NCBI GenBank assembly: GCA_947503895.1 | Contig: CANNFT010000013.1 | Location: 124,001 to 188,000 of the forward strand | DNA length: 64,000 nucleotides | Reading direction: 5' to 3' | Origin: an uncultured Saccharospirillaceae bacterium | GTDB lineage: Bacteria; Pseudomonadota; Gammaproteobacteria; Pseudomonadales; Oceanobacteraceae | Part shown: in pieces, positions 45,290 through 54,254 of the stretch | How positions within the stretch are numbered: the stretch's first letter is position 1 | Layout of the letters: the number at the start of each line of letters is the position of its first letter | Program-made: the position numbers and the translations under genes | The notes under the pieces: model-generated | The model's input: the letters and a program-made list of their open reading frames with translations, nothing else | What the model was told of the DNA's origin: nothing | Databases searched by the model: none

Positions 45290-46267
45290 CTATTCTCTGA
45301 CTTCTAGAAATGACTTTAATTCGGCTATCTGCTGTTCCTTAGGTAAGTGCGCGCAGCTGTCCATGAGGTTTTGCATTTGGTTTGCTTTTTCCATTAGGAA
45401 ATCAATATAAGCGCGGACCTTTTTGGCTAAATGGCGTCCGCTTGGGAATACCAAGTACAAAGGCTCTTGTTCAACCTGCCACTCAGGCAGAATAGGGACC
45501 AGTTCCCCGCGAATCAGCTGTTCGTATGCAAAAAAACTGGATGCCACGGAAATGCCTTGCCCTGCCAGCATGTGCTGAATCGCCACTTCATGGTGGTTCA
45601 CCATGACAGAAGCATTTTGCTTGATCTCTATTCGCTCGTTTGAAGCACTGTTCACCAATATGCACCGGTGGATATGCTCGTCACGGCTACCCACGCAAAC
45701 CCATGGCATTTCTTTCAATTGCTCTGGGGAGCTGATGGGGCCATATCGACGCAAAAAATCCGGGCTGGCACACAATACTGGGTCAGTCTCATCAAATTTT
45801 CGGGCAATTAAGCTGGAATCCTCTAAATGCCCCACTGCAAATCCACAGTCATAGCCATCTCGCACGAGGTGGACGCCACCATTGGTGAATACCACTTCTA
45901 AATCAATCAATGGGTACTGTTGCTTAAACTCAGCGTGCCAACGTCCCATTAGACCGATCGCGAAGCCGACCGGAGCAGCGACCCTGAGTAACCCACTGGG
46001 CTCTTGCTGAACGTCGCTGATGCGACTATGTATATCCTGAATTTCTTCGAACAAAGGTTTGTATTGCTCAAAGTACTGAAGCCCGACATCGGTAGGCCTC
46101 ACTTCGCGTGTTGTACGCTCAAGTAATCGCAGGCCTAACTTATCTTCGAGGTCCGTAATCATACGGCTGACACGAGATTTAGGAATGCCTAGGGTGCGGG
46201 CTGCGCCGGTAAAACTACCTTCTTGCACAACCCGAATAAAGACGGACATTTGATTAAGATCTAACAT
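45290..46267 (-). CDS. LysR-family transcriptional regulator
   Basis: The 325-residue protein has the N-terminal LysR helix-turn-helix (VVQEGSFTGAARTLGIPKSRVSRMITDLE) and the periplasmic-binding-like effector domain from about residue 90. It fits the CrgA/DgdR-like subgroup with the LLERTTREVRPTDVG segment. Its target is not evident: the genes on both sides are in other units. The start at 46267 has no strong ribosome site. Confidence 0.9.
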   Translation of the reverse strand: MLDLNQMSVFIRVVQEGSFTGAARTLGIPKSRVSRMITDLEDKLGLRLLERTTREVRPTDVGLQYFEQYKPLFEEIQDIHSRISDVQQEPSGLLRVAAPVGFAIGLMGRWHAEFKQQYPLIDLEVVFTNGGVHLVRDGYDCGFAVGHLEDSSLIARKFDETDPVLCASPDFLRRYGPISSPEQLKEMPWVCVGSRDEHIHRCILVNSASNERIEIKQNASVMVNHHEVAIQHMLAGQGISVASSFFAYEQLIRGELVPILPEWQVEQEPLYLVFPSGRHLAKKVRAYIDFLMEKANQMQNLMDSCAHLPKEQQIAELKSFLEVRE

Positions 46268-46428
46268 GCTATTGGCAAACTATTTTTCAATGCAGTGATT
46301 TGTCTAATGATGCGGTATATTGAACGATTAGGCTAGCGCCTTTGCAAATTTACAACGCATCAAATGGCCGGCTTCATGTTCAAATATTTAGACGTGCCAG
46401 ATTATCAATGCCCATCCGACTATAAATA

Positions 46429-47634
46429 CTATGACCCATCGCAAGCTTCTGCTGGCATGCTGTTAATCCAAGTCTTGATTAATGCCAGTCCCTCTCTGTG
46501 CACGAGCTCACGCCCTAGAGGCGGCATTTGGTCGCCGCTCCCATCTGGAATAGCTACCATACGCTGAACAATGATAGATGTGTCTGCTGTACCAGGCGTG
46601 ATGAGCCAAGACAAATGACTCCCACCGTAAGAGACAGGTTTACCGCAGACGCCGTGGTCAATTTTGTGCGTATCAAATGGCATATTGTAATCCACTTGAA
46701 ATGCTGTGTTGCTGGCGCCACCTTCGGCTCGGTGGCAGTGGGCACAATTTACGTCGAGCCAAGCTTTAGCGTAGTGGGTTAGTTGGCTGGGAGGAATGGA
46801 TTCAATTGCCGTGTCGGGTTTGAAGGACGGTGTTGCTGCAATGGTTGACTTGTCATCCGGTAGACCAGTCAATAGTCCCTGCGCGGACCAATATTCAAGC
46901 TGATTCTCTAATCCGTTGCCATAATCGTAGTCAGAATTTAAATACCTTGCCTTAGGCCCAATGGGGGCGAGAAACGCCTGATCGGCATCACCATCGGGTT
47001 TGATTTGATGGCAACGTGAGCATTGTTGAATGCCTGGAATAGCATACTGGAAATGCGTTAATTCACTATCGTGTGTCAAACTGGTGGATACACGACCGCC
47101 GATTAAACCAAGTTCCGCATCGGTTTTACTTTCGTTCCAGATATATGGAAGTGTTACCCAGCCATTTTCCCGTTTAATCAGCAAACGCGTTTCTAATAGA
47201 GTCTCATGCTCAAATCCCCGTTGGTTCGTATTTGCCGGCATTGAAAAGGTTTTAGAGATGACAGTGCCAAGTGGAAATTCAAATGCTTCATTGTCGTGGT
47301 AAGTCGCCGCGCTATTGTCAGGTAGAAATAAAAACCGGTATTTACTGGCGTAGTCGGTAAATAAAGGCACTGATAAATCGTACGGGATGCCACGCTCATT
47401 TGGGGACGCTGTGGGATTACATTGACTAGAAAAGAGTTGATAGTCCGATAATTTATTACGATTTTCTGTTAGCAGTCTATCCCATTGAATATTGGATACA
47501 GAACGTTGACAAATTTCTGGGATTACTGGGTCACTGCCGCCTTCATTCGCTGTTTGGTTCTTGTTGGATTCTCCACCACAACCAGCTAAACAGGAAAAAG
47601 CAATAAGCAGTGTGAAAATTGATTTCGTATTCAT
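46429..47634 (-). CDS. SO2930-type diheme c-type cytochrome lipoprotein
   Basis: The 401-residue lipoprotein (lipobox LAGC after a 20-residue signal) has two heme c motifs, CSRCH and CAHCH, in the second half. The family signature YDLSVPLFTDYASKYRFLFL near the start of the domain marks the HNE_0200/SO2930 family. Such proteins are usually encoded next to a beta-helix protein, as here (next gene upstream, 135 bases). Both are presumably periplasmic or outer-membrane; the electron partner or substrate is unknown. The C-terminus ends with EACDGS. Confidence 0.85.
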   Translation of the reverse strand: MNTKSIFTLLIAFSCLAGCGGESNKNQTANEGGSDPVIPEICQRSVSNIQWDRLLTENRNKLSDYQLFSSQCNPTASPNERGIPYDLSVPLFTDYASKYRFLFLPDNSAATYHDNEAFEFPLGTVISKTFSMPANTNQRGFEHETLLETRLLIKRENGWVTLPYIWNESKTDAELGLIGGRVSTSLTHDSELTHFQYAIPGIQQCSRCHQIKPDGDADQAFLAPIGPKARYLNSDYDYGNGLENQLEYWSAQGLLTGLPDDKSTIAATPSFKPDTAIESIPPSQLTHYAKAWLDVNCAHCHRAEGGASNTAFQVDYNMPFDTHKIDHGVCGKPVSYGGSHLSWLITPGTADTSIIVQRMVAIPDGSGDQMPPLGRELVHREGLALIKTWINSMPAEACDGS

Positions 47635-47703
47635 ACAGCTTCCTTTACTGAATCAATTAATGTAACGAATGATGTAAACGGCTTGATCTTAGAACCATCC
47701 AGC

Positions 47704-47731
47704 GGCTGTTGAGGTATTTCACTCAACAGCC
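47704..47731 (-). other. Hairpin between beta-helix and cytochrome genes
   Basis: GGCTGTTGAG pairs perfectly with CTCAACAGCC over an eight-base loop in the 134-base gap between the two minus-strand genes. No T tract follows in the transcription direction, so it is more likely an RNA-processing or stabilising hairpin than a terminator. Confidence 0.5.
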
Positions 47732-47768
47732 TGTACTTTAGGTTTCAACAGATTTGATTCTGCGCACG

Positions 47769-49415
47769 CTAAGGTGCAATGCAAAAATCGGAGGAGGTAT
47801 TGTTATCATCCACGCCGCACCCATAAGCGTTACCGTCTATGGTGACAACAGCGGGCGAAGGTTGGGTGGGCGTGGCTTTGCCGGATTCACCGCCACAGGC
47901 AAACATTTCAGGTGCGTCCGATTGCAGTGCGAGTTTTGGTGTGGGAGCATTTCCTGTGAGATCAAATGCATCTGGGTCCATTGGGTTGGTCAGGTAGACT
48001 GCCCCCATGGTTGCGGCACCATTATCGTGAATGCAAATGGCATCACTGGGGTTGTTATCAGCATTCACGTAAGAGTAAGCCGTGTATCCGGGGAGAGGAC
48101 TGCCATCATATTCAGGATTGGCGTTTTGCAGTGCTTCACCTAGTGCAACGCCCATGGCTTCTAGCTGACCCGCATTTGCTAATAATTCGCCGATACCATC
48201 ATATAAAATGTTTGGTACTTGACTATTACTTGCGTTATAGCCCGCAATAATATCCGTCATCAATTTACCCGCTGGCTCATAATTTGATTGAGATATGCTG
48301 TTGTCGTGAATGTGAATGCCTTTGACCAGTGGCATCCAGCCTGACATTAATATTGCGCCATAACGATTAGGGTAGTTGGCAATATCATCATCAGGTAAAA
48401 GGAAAGATGTGATCGCAATAGACATGGTGTTGTGATCACGAATAGTATTGTTGAAAATCTCTACGTCATCTGTAGACAGCAAAATTATGCCGGTTCCGGG
48501 AGGAACAATATGAACACCGGCAGCTGAGCTACTGGTGTTGGCGAAATTTGGAGCGTTGTTGTCCGTGACCATATTATCAAACAGTCGAATATTTTTGCTG
48601 TACAGCGTGTTATCAGGGATGGGCAAATCAAAAACCAATAACCCACCGGTATTACCCGTGGCGGTGTTACCGTAGACGTCTGCATTTATCGAGTTTTCAA
48701 TTTCGATTCCCGCCACATTTTTTTCGGCTAGACAACCTCGCACGACAATGTTTTGGCTTTGTCCAACGTAAACACCAGCATCAGCAGAACCTTTCACCCA
48801 GCAATCTTCTATCAACACGTTTTGTGTTTCGACCGGGTAAATACCGTACGCACCATTGGATGCTTGGTAATCGGTTTCCCAAACGGTAGCTGTGCGACGA
48901 ATGATGATGCCGTCAGTATCAATTATTTTAATGGCATTGTTGGCGGCTTCAAAAACACCTAAATCTTCAAACGTAAGGTTTTTAGTATTCTCAATGAAAA
49001 AGCCATCATTATTAGCATTTGAAAAATCTAAAATAGTATTCTTCATGCCTGCGCCTTTGAACGTTACACCGGTTGCCATACCCTCTTGTGCACTAGAAGC
49101 AGATTGATTGCCATTCATGGAGACTTCCTCTGTCATGAGATAGCGACCAGCTGGTAATACGATAGTGTCGTTGTTTTCGATAACGGCTATTGTACTGAGT
49201 AAATCTGTTTGGATGCGTGTATCTGAAAGGTCGTCTTCACTTCCTATACAGATGGTTCGGGGCGATGCGCTGACAGGTGTGCAGTTAAACACTTTTTCAG
49301 GATTGAGCGTGGTGATTTTGTCAGCATCATTACTGGATGATGAGCTGGAAGAGCCACAGCCGTGTAAAACGGCTATGGCTGCTAGTAAGGTCGCGTTTTG
49401 GAATATTGTTTTCAT
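47769..49415 (-). CDS. Parallel beta-helix lipoprotein, partner of the diheme cytochrome
   Basis: The 548-residue lipoprotein (lipobox LHGC, then a Ser-rich linker) contains right-handed beta-helix repeats with NxxV/IxxN ladders, such as NNTIRDHNTMSIAIT and NIVVRGCLAEKNVAGIEIEN, like pectate-lyase-type folds. The family TIGR03805 is usually adjacent to the HNE_0200/SO2930 cytochrome. A role in carbohydrate binding or modification has been suggested for the pair, not shown. Its ribosome site is buried in a hairpin (49422-49460). An AraC regulator lies just upstream on the same strand. Confidence 0.83.
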   Translation of the reverse strand: MKTIFQNATLLAAIAVLHGCGSSSSSSSNDADKITTLNPEKVFNCTPVSASPRTICIGSEDDLSDTRIQTDLLSTIAVIENNDTIVLPAGRYLMTEEVSMNGNQSASSAQEGMATGVTFKGAGMKNTILDFSNANNDGFFIENTKNLTFEDLGVFEAANNAIKIIDTDGIIIRRTATVWETDYQASNGAYGIYPVETQNVLIEDCWVKGSADAGVYVGQSQNIVVRGCLAEKNVAGIEIENSINADVYGNTATGNTGGLLVFDLPIPDNTLYSKNIRLFDNMVTDNNAPNFANTSSSAAGVHIVPPGTGIILLSTDDVEIFNNTIRDHNTMSIAITSFLLPDDDIANYPNRYGAILMSGWMPLVKGIHIHDNSISQSNYEPAGKLMTDIIAGYNASNSQVPNILYDGIGELLANAGQLEAMGVALGEALQNANPEYDGSPLPGYTAYSYVNADNNPSDAICIHDNGAATMGAVYLTNPMDPDAFDLTGNAPTPKLALQSDAPEMFACGGESGKATPTQPSPAVVTIDGNAYGCGVDDNNTSSDFCIAP

Positions 49416-49421
49416 TATTTT

Positions 49422-49460
49422 CCCTCTTTAGGACCACTGACGAAGTAGTCTTAAAGAGGG
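49422..49460 (-). promoter_or_regulatory. Hairpin sequestering the beta-helix ribosome site
   Basis: CCCTCTTTA (49422-49430) and TAAAGAGGG (49452-49460) form a nine-base-pair stem, extended by partial pairing of GGACCACT with AGTAGTCT. On the minus-strand mRNA the 3' arm contains AGAGGG, the Shine-Dalgarno six bases before the ATG at 49415, so the stem would hide it. Confidence 0.6.
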
Positions 49461-49514
49461 TAATTAGAAAACTTACGACCTCAAATGTGGCAGATGGCCG
49501 GCTGGCCGAATCTA

Positions 49515-50594
49515 TCAAGCACAGATTCTATCAATGCCACTGTACGATTTTCGATAGAAGCTTGGCGTTTTTCCAACCCACTTCTTAAACGCGTGGCGAA
49601 AATTCGTCACATCGCTGAAGCCGATAAGGTTAGAAATATCTTCGATCGAAGTTTCCGTACGGGTTAGATACTCAATCGCCAATTGGCAGCGTACCTTGTT
49701 TAAAATGCGCTGGTACGAAGTTCCTAGGCTGGCCAGTTGTCTTCTCAGGGTGCGTGAGCTGACGTTAAAGGCACAAGCTAGCATTTCAATATCGGGGTAG
49801 TCTCCAGCGCAACTGATCAGTATTTGCTGAATTTCATTTACCAAAGAATCTTTCTGCTTCATCGATTCTAACAGCTCATTGCAATAAGGTAGGTAAGTCG
49901 CAAAGCTGGCGTTGCTTTCTTGACTGACCTGCCTTTCCAAATCGCTGAGTGGTAAAGCCCAACCATTGAAGTCGGCACCAAATTCAATTTGGCAACCAAA
50001 CAAGGCTTCGTATTCCGCTCGATTTTCTGAATCATCCCAAGTGAGATAGATTTTTGAATACGATAAATCGTCTCCAAATACCTCTCTCGATACCTGAATA
50101 TTCGCGCTTAAACCCAGGCAGATGTAAAACGCTAACAAATTCTTTTCCAAGTTTTGCACATTATGCATGCGCACTAGATAGTGCTCACCCTCAATATGCG
50201 TACTTTTTTCCAACAAGCTACCGATCAATGCATCATACTTATCACAAATTTGAAGCGCAGTGCTTAAAGTTTGCGAGGACGATAAGGCATAACCGAAGAC
50301 ACCGAGGTCGCTTGTTTTATAGGTTTGCCCAATTCGGGCCCCCATAAGCGCACCGCGATAGTCACTACAGTTCTGCATGACTGATAAAACTTTATAGGCT
50401 GGAAGAAAAGGTTCGTTAAGTTGAGATGGTTCGATACCGGTTTGTGCGAGCAACTTTTGGCTAAACAGCGGATGATGTTCATCTAAATAGCGCAAAATGT
50501 TTTTCACTTCGAACGTTGGATAAGGTTGATCCCCTAAGACGGTGAGAATGACCGTGCTGTCGGTATCTGGGGTTATTTTCAATTGACTGTTCAC
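49515..50594 (-). CDS. AraC-family transcriptional regulator (OruR-like)
   Basis: The 359-residue protein has an N-terminal arabinose-binding-like region of the Arabinose_bd/OruR type (about 20-220) and a C-terminal double helix-turn-helix (IEMLACAFNVSSRTLRRQLA, then IEDISNLIGFSDVTNFRHAF). This group often activates neighbouring catabolic or lipid-related genes. It lies 99 bases upstream of the beta-helix gene on the same strand, and is divergent from tcdA. The most likely targets are the beta-helix/cytochrome pair. Confidence 0.9.
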   Translation of the reverse strand: MNSQLKITPDTDSTVILTVLGDQPYPTFEVKNILRYLDEHHPLFSQKLLAQTGIEPSQLNEPFLPAYKVLSVMQNCSDYRGALMGARIGQTYKTSDLGVFGYALSSSQTLSTALQICDKYDALIGSLLEKSTHIEGEHYLVRMHNVQNLEKNLLAFYICLGLSANIQVSREVFGDDLSYSKIYLTWDDSENRAEYEALFGCQIEFGADFNGWALPLSDLERQVSQESNASFATYLPYCNELLESMKQKDSLVNEIQQILISCAGDYPDIEMLACAFNVSSRTLRRQLASLGTSYQRILNKVRCQLAIEYLTRTETSIEDISNLIGFSDVTNFRHAFKKWVGKTPSFYRKSYSGIDRICA

Positions 50595-50841
50595 TTTCGT
50601 TATTACCCGCCACTAGTCGTCGTTATTATGGACGTTATTATTTTTGTAATTTCGGGCCAGACGCTCCAGATATTAAGCCAGTGGTGAGTCAAGGCAAATC
50701 ACTTTAACTACCAAGGATTAGCATTTGAGAGCTGGTGGCCATAATTCACATTTTGAGCGAGAAAGTCTAGCTGCCCGATAGGGCTAATTGCGTGTGATGG
50801 CTGTATAATGCGTGAAGTATCGATAGTGTTAGGTGGGCAGT

Positions 50842-51624
50842 GTGAGTTACTTAGACAGGTTTGGCGGAATTGGCAGACTGTACGGTGTAAAGGGGTTGCA
50901 GGCTTTTCGTCAAACGAAAGTGGCCGTAGTGGGGATCGGTGGAGTGGGATCGTGGGTCGCAGAGGCTTTAGCACGCACTGGATTCGAGCATATCACCTTA
51001 ATTGATCTTGACGACATCTGTGTGACCAATACAAATCGACAACTCCATACCTTAAATTCCACCATTGGCCACACCAAGGTGGAAGCCATCGCAAAGCGTG
51101 TTCAAGAGATCAACCCTGAAGCAAATGTGCGGCCTCTCATGGACTTTTTAACCTTAGATAATATGAACGACCTACTATCTGGTCATGATGTCGTCATTGA
51201 TGCGATAGATTCTGTTAAGGCTAAAGCTGGGCTCATAGCGTGGTGCAAACGCAATAAAGTTATGATTGTCACGACGGGTGCAGCAGGCGGGCAAATCGAT
51301 CCCACACAGATTACCATCGGTGATTTAAATAAAACCTATAATGATCCGTTAGCGAAAAGGGTACGCAGTCTGCTGCGACGCGAATACAATTATTCGCGTA
51401 ACACCAAGCGAAACTACAGTGTGCCCTGTGTCTATTCCACAGAGCAGTTGCGTTACCCGCAACCGGATGGAAGCGTCTGTCAAACCAAGTCATTTGAGGA
51501 TGGTGCTGTTAAGCTGGACTGTTCAGGAGGATTTGGTGCAGCGACAATGGTGACGGCTTCGTTTGGTTTTGCTGCGGTCGCCTACGTCGCCCAAAAGCTT
51601 GCTGAAAAGGCATCCAAAACGTGA
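50842..51624 (+). CDS. tcdA: tRNA threonylcarbamoyladenosine dehydratase
   Basis: This 260-residue E1-like protein matches TcdA/CsdL: RFGGIGRLYG opening, ATP loop GIGGVGSWVAEALARTG, LIDLDDICVTNTNRQ and a C-terminal hydrophobic anchor (MVTASFGFAAVAYVAQK). It makes the cyclic form of t6A in tRNAs that read ANN codons. Start GTG 50842 is preferred because AGGTGGG lies just before it; an in-frame GTG at 50833 is also possible. After the stop, GACTTGC/GCAAGTC at 51704-51721 forms a small hairpin followed by T7 about ten bases later. Confidence 0.93.
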   Translation: MSYLDRFGGIGRLYGVKGLQAFRQTKVAVVGIGGVGSWVAEALARTGFEHITLIDLDDICVTNTNRQLHTLNSTIGHTKVEAIAKRVQEINPEANVRPLMDFLTLDNMNDLLSGHDVVIDAIDSVKAKAGLIAWCKRNKVMIVTTGAAGGQIDPTQITIGDLNKTYNDPLAKRVRSLLRREYNYSRNTKRNYSVPCVYSTEQLRYPQPDGSVCQTKSFEDGAVKLDCSGGFGAATMVTASFGFAAVAYVAQKLAEKASKT

Positions 51625-51765
51625 GCAGCGCACCTTTCTACTGAAGAGCACCTCTAATAAAGCTGGTCTAATACCCACTTATATATGTGGGATCGTACAG
51701 ATCGACTTGCATCGGCAAGTCAGTCCAGCTGTTTTTTTAATGGTGAAAAATAATAAGGTTCTAAT

Positions 51766-52491
51766 ATGGCAGTGGTGTGGCAACACCAAAAAGAAGGCAC
51801 TGCGTACGAAGTTCGGCAAGCTGGACAAACTACACGATTGTATAGCAACGGTGTATTACATTCGCAATATAACCCTAAGCATATCATTAGCGGTGCTATC
51901 TGGGATCTATTGTTGTTGCCTGCATTTTTGAAAAAGGAACCCCCTCAAACCATTTTATTACTGGGATTAGGCGGTGGTGCATTACTCCATATGATTCGCC
52001 ATTGCTTTCCACAGACAGAAATTGACTGTGTTGAAATCGATCCAACACATATTCAAATTGCGAAGCGTTGGTTTAAAATTCCCACGAAAAACATCGAGAT
52101 TCATCAAGGCGATGCGTATGACTTCTTGCATTCGACGAATCAGCGCTATGATTGGATCATAGACGATGTTTTCCAACACGTAACCGGGGACCCTGAGCGT
52201 AGTATGTCAATCGGTACTAGCTTGGCTTTATGTCGTAAACGTTTATGTAAGAATGGTTTGATCAGTATGAATCTAATCGGTCAGCGGCAGTTCACGGAAT
52301 TGAAAGCGTGCACTGATGTCCCTCATCAAGCGGTACAGTTCACTCACCCATTGTATGACAACCGAATTATCGCTATGGCAGATCAGCTCGAACCACTTAA
52401 AGACATGAAGTTGGCTATGAATGAGTTTACGGTATTAAATCAATCTCGAAAAACATGCAAATTAAAATATCGTGTTAAAAAATTGAGATGA
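51766..52491 (+). CDS. Spermidine synthase-like methyltransferase fold protein
   Basis: The 241-residue protein has a Rossmann SAM/polyamine-synthase fold: ILLLGLGGGALLHMIRHCFP, then IDCVEIDPTHIQIAKRWF and a DWIIDDVF motif, which correspond to the spermidine-synthase binding loop. It lacks an obvious complete putrescine-site signature, so it may be a relative rather than true SpeE. A strong terminator follows 36 bases after the stop. Confidence 0.75.
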   Translation: MAVVWQHQKEGTAYEVRQAGQTTRLYSNGVLHSQYNPKHIISGAIWDLLLLPAFLKKEPPQTILLLGLGGGALLHMIRHCFPQTEIDCVEIDPTHIQIAKRWFKIPTKNIEIHQGDAYDFLHSTNQRYDWIIDDVFQHVTGDPERSMSIGTSLALCRKRLCKNGLISMNLIGQRQFTELKACTDVPHQAVQFTHPLYDNRIIAMADQLEPLKDMKLAMNEFTVLNQSRKTCKLKYRVKKLR

Positions 52492-52521
52492 GCCGTTCAA
52501 ATGTAAGAACACATTTACCAT

Positions 52522-52560
52522 AAAAGGCGCAACCCATGGAAAATGGGTTGCGCCTTTTTA
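52522..52560 (+). terminator. Strong bidirectional terminator
   Basis: AAAAGGCGCAACCCAT pairs perfectly with ATGGGTTGCGCCTTTT over a five-base loop, with A on one flank and T on the other. It ends the spermidine-synthase-like gene on the plus strand and can also stop the minus-strand barrel gene ending at 52618. Confidence 0.92.
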
Positions 52561-52617
52561 CTCTTTTCTGGCTTGTTCTATTCAGGTGTAAAAGCCAAAA
52601 ATTATTCGATTACTTTT

Positions 52618-53226
52618 TTAGAAGTAAAATACTAATCCCACTTGAGCAGAGTGTTGTAGATTCTTTTCTAAATTGAGCTTAATGGCTGCGTAATCCACGG
52701 ATAGTCCCATTCTTGGGCTAAACCTCATCCCCGCACCCGATCCAACGTAATAGCCTTTGAGATCCGTATGATAGGTGCCACGACTAGTCTCAGATTCGTC
52801 CTGGTATTCTTCAGTGACGGTCACTTTTGCTTTCAGTAAGCCGCTCTTTAAGAATGCTGACATTTTCTTTCTGGGGTCGGTGGTTAATTTTAGGCCCGCA
52901 CCAATGAAGCGGATGGATAACTCATTGGTCTCCTCAGAATTGGACGAATATTTATACTCTTTGTGGTCTTTCATGGCTGCTTGAATAAATAAATCAAACC
53001 ATATATTTTGACTTTTAGGTGTAACGGCACCGGAGACTTGTAAACTTAGCGTCGGTTTAATATTTTCATTTTTAGTTCGGTCGCTTGTATCAATATCTTT
53101 GAAATTATAAATAAAGGCACCCTGCGATACTTGAAACGATGTTAATTCAGCGTGGGTGTTTTTCGATGTTAAAAAAGCCAGGCCGATCATTAGCCAGCGG
53201 AGTGTTGCAAGAGTATGTTTGTTCAT
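52618..53226 (-). CDS. Outer-membrane beta-barrel-like protein (paralog 1)
   Basis: The 202-residue protein has a signal peptide (ending KNTHAELT) and alternating beta-strand pattern with the terminal aromatic signature VGLVFYF of outer-membrane barrels. It aligns with the neighbour at 53347 throughout: SxxxGAxxY near the start, FTGAGFKLTT against FIGAGLKLTT, and YYVGSGAGMRFS against YFVGSGLSFKIA. Function unknown; by its size it would be an eight-stranded barrel or periplasmic relative. Confidence 0.7.
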   Translation of the reverse strand: MNKHTLATLRWLMIGLAFLTSKNTHAELTSFQVSQGAFIYNFKDIDTSDRTKNENIKPTLSLQVSGAVTPKSQNIWFDLFIQAAMKDHKEYKYSSNSEETNELSIRFIGAGLKLTTDPRKKMSAFLKSGLLKAKVTVTEEYQDESETSRGTYHTDLKGYYVGSGAGMRFSPRMGLSVDYAAIKLNLEKNLQHSAQVGLVFYF

Positions 53227-53346
53227 GAAAAGCTACCGATAGATGTAAAGCAGGAAGAATTATCTAAGGACAATCCTTCTCCGCGAAAACAATGTTTTTA
53301 TGAGATGACAGTTAGAGGTGTTTAGTCTAGTTGGAAGCCTGATGCC

Positions 53347-53913
53347 CTAAAAATAAATGGCCAAGCCCACTTGAAAAGAGTGCTGGAACTTATAGATGGG
53401 ACCTACTTTGTAACCTGTATATTCCGCTACAATGCGTTGGTCATTGGCTATTTTAAAACTTAAACCTGAACCAACAAAATATCCCCAATAATAGTTCTTT
53501 TCTGTTTCCTTTGTGTCAAAAGCACTATTCGTTTGAGTGTTAATGTACTGTGTGTGCATACCACCTGCTCTGGCATGGGCGGCCAGAGGGCGAGACTCTG
53601 AAGTCGTAAGTTTGAATCCCGCACCTGTAAAACCAGCAATGATTTCATTTTCAATCGTGCGGTCATCTTTGTTTTTAAAGGTACTTTGAGCGCCTTGGTG
53701 GTGAAAAAGCTCAAACCACAGCAAGTCGGCGTCATCTAATACCTGACCGGATATCAAAAGGCGTGCGCTTCCGGTCGTTTCAACTTGAGTATTCACGCTT
53801 TTAACGTCTGTGCCGTATAGCAGTGCACCGGCCGAAATTTGTACATTGGTCGGCTCAATGGCAGAGCAAATGGACGAAAGTGTGAAAATTGCAGCAGCAG
53901 CGATCCATTTCAT
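53347..53913 (-). CDS. Outer-membrane beta-barrel-like protein (paralog 2)
   Basis: The 188-residue protein has a signal peptide (ending SICSAIE), the same strand arrangement as the downstream gene and a C-terminal barrel signature VGLAIYF. The two genes are 120 bases apart on the same strand and clearly arose by tandem duplication followed by strong divergence. The function is unknown. Confidence 0.7.
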   Translation of the reverse strand: MKWIAAAAIFTLSSICSAIEPTNVQISAGALLYGTDVKSVNTQVETTGSARLLISGQVLDDADLLWFELFHHQGAQSTFKNKDDRTIENEIIAGFTGAGFKLTTSESRPLAAHARAGGMHTQYINTQTNSAFDTKETEKNYYWGYFVGSGLSFKIANDQRIVAEYTGYKVGPIYKFQHSFQVGLAIYF

Positions 53914-54254
53914 AGTGGTCGTCCTTGTGTTTCAGCATGTTCGATAAAGTAAAGAATTGTAATTTTGTAACGCGGTGCCCATTTTAGTGAGCGGAAAAGT
54001 AGAGTCAATCACGGAATCATACTTTTATATTATATCTGTATGATTATTGGCGATATCTGGGCCGAAATGGCGTTATTAAACAGGAGGGAGGCGCTCGCAA
54101 ACACTAAATAAAATGGAGGGGCTGTGATTAACCAGTGTGTTAGGCATTAAACCGGCAAAGTTAGATTACATTCGCGAGTGGGTTTTAGCGGTTGAATGAA
54201 GACTGAAGATAACTCACCCGCAGTGACGCGGGTGAGGGACGAATAGGCTGCCCG
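53914..54254. other. Intergenic region with a terminator-like hairpin
   Basis: About 340 bases without a gene. CTCACCCGC (54213-54221) pairs with GCGGGTGAG (54228-54236), about 20 bases after the minus-strand rnb stop codon; the following T content is weak, so it is only a probable terminator of rnb. The rest contains the promoter of the barrel gene pair. Confidence 0.5.

Noticed and set aside
46364..46567. 67-codon plus-strand frame between the LysR and cytochrome genes
   Set aside because: It runs into the cytochrome coding region on the other strand and has no supporting signals.
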